Shown here one piece after another: positions 63,321-64,000 of a DNA stretch of 64,000 bases. The notes under the pieces are model-generated. The model was not told the origin of the DNA. It saw only the letters and a list, made by a program, of their open reading frames with translations, and did no database searches. The DNA is taken from NCBI RefSeq assembly GCF_014805625.2, contig NW_023998414.1:1101733-1165732 (forward strand). Direction: 5' to 3'. The stretch's first letter is position 1. The number at the start of each line of letters is the position of its first letter. This DNA is from Glossina fuscipes (taxonomy: Eukaryota; Arthropoda; Insecta; Diptera; Glossinidae). The position numbers and the translations under genes are program-made.

Positions 63321-64000
63321 GACGTATACAAGTTTTTTTTTTTAAGATAAGGCTGCTGTTCGAAGAAAATCGATTTTTTATATGGCTCCAGCTAGTGAAT
63401 GCGCAAAACAATTTATTATCCACTTTTTATATATCTTACGCCCCAAGCCTTTCCCTTTGATAATCATATTAAGGGAACTGATAAGAAAGGCATAGCTCGG
63501 TATTTCGTAGCGTCCGCAGCATTTGATGCACAACAGAACAATGATTTCACTTAGTTTGTCGCATTGCCTGTGGCCGCATGTCCTTCTGTTTGACACCCAT
63601 ATCAAGGAGAAGGCAATCCGCCATTTGAATATGCAAAAAAATGCACTACATCATCGAGGACGGACGGATGTCAGAGAGCGCTTCAAATATCGATTGGGTA
63701 TGAAAAGGAGGAGGCAAGCGTTAAGTTGATATGAGAGTGAAAACGATTCGAAAATTTTCAATACGCTCTGCCCAGAAATGAACAGATTGAAATGAACTCA
63801 TCGGCAGTGACTGCGAATTTGGTGAGAGGGGTAAGATCTTCGATTTCGAATTTGATGGATGCAACAAAACAGGAATTTTCGACCAAAAATACGGTCGAGG
63901 CAAGTAAACGAGTAAACGTAAATTCAATCGTAATAGATTATCTGGCAGATTAATAAAAAAAAAAAAAAAAAATGACTTTGATGAAAGAAACTTTACCTTA

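Larger units (their letters stand above)
62623..64000 (+). other. Intron or flank of the polyQ gene to the window end
   Basis: It contains a CA run (62787-62826), Helitron-like fragments (63045-63320), and an unremarkable tail with short frames on both strands. No exon was identified before the window ends. Confidence 0.5.

Overview
The window looks like nuclear DNA from a fly, most likely a higher (brachyceran/schizophoran) dipteran. It is strongly AT-rich and full of microsatellites and homopolymer tracts. It has one fly-type polyglutamine coding exon, a tRNA-Pro almost identical to the Drosophila gene, a mariner relic, and many decayed repeats. The repeats carry the (A/G)GACGGACAG core and a GGGTATAAA end, as seen in INE-1/DINE-1-like Helitron elements. 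I cannot name the species. There are no bacterial operons, rRNA genes or CRISPR arrays. One sequencing gap of exactly 100 N lies at 21693-21792.

Layout. 1-10759: noncoding, with microsatellites, an AT palindrome (3480-3625) and two decayed Helitron-like repeats. 10760-10831: a tRNA-Pro(AGG) gene on the minus strand with a T-run terminator. 10832-24380: noncoding, with a possible 41-nt microexon (13016-13056), a second weaker exon-like interval (17228-17267), a locally GC-richer island (14440-14900) and a TTG/CTG-rich domain (about 15740-16560). 24380-25740: a Helitron-like fragment next to a broken mariner transposase. 25741-57406: mostly repeats, including several tRNA-derived (SINE-like) insertions, one of which (39491-39690) has a related copy at 62379-62622. 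57127-57406: a 142-bp tandem duplication.

58398-60516 is the only convincing protein-coding sequence: a 706-codon, Q/S/T/A-rich exon on the plus strand. It ends at a consensus CAG|GTAAGT donor in phase 1, so the gene continues beyond this window. I do not recognise the gene. The sequence upstream is leader, promoter or a neighbour's intron, and 60517-64000 is the start of its intron.

The genes visible here do not form a pathway. The window is best read as the 5' end of one long-intron gene plus a repeat-rich flank. The most interesting items are the unidentified conserved-looking motifs in the big exon, its overlapping upstream ATG, the possible microexon at 13016, and the varied tRNA-derived retroposons, two of which form an apparently undescribed family with an (AAT)n tail.
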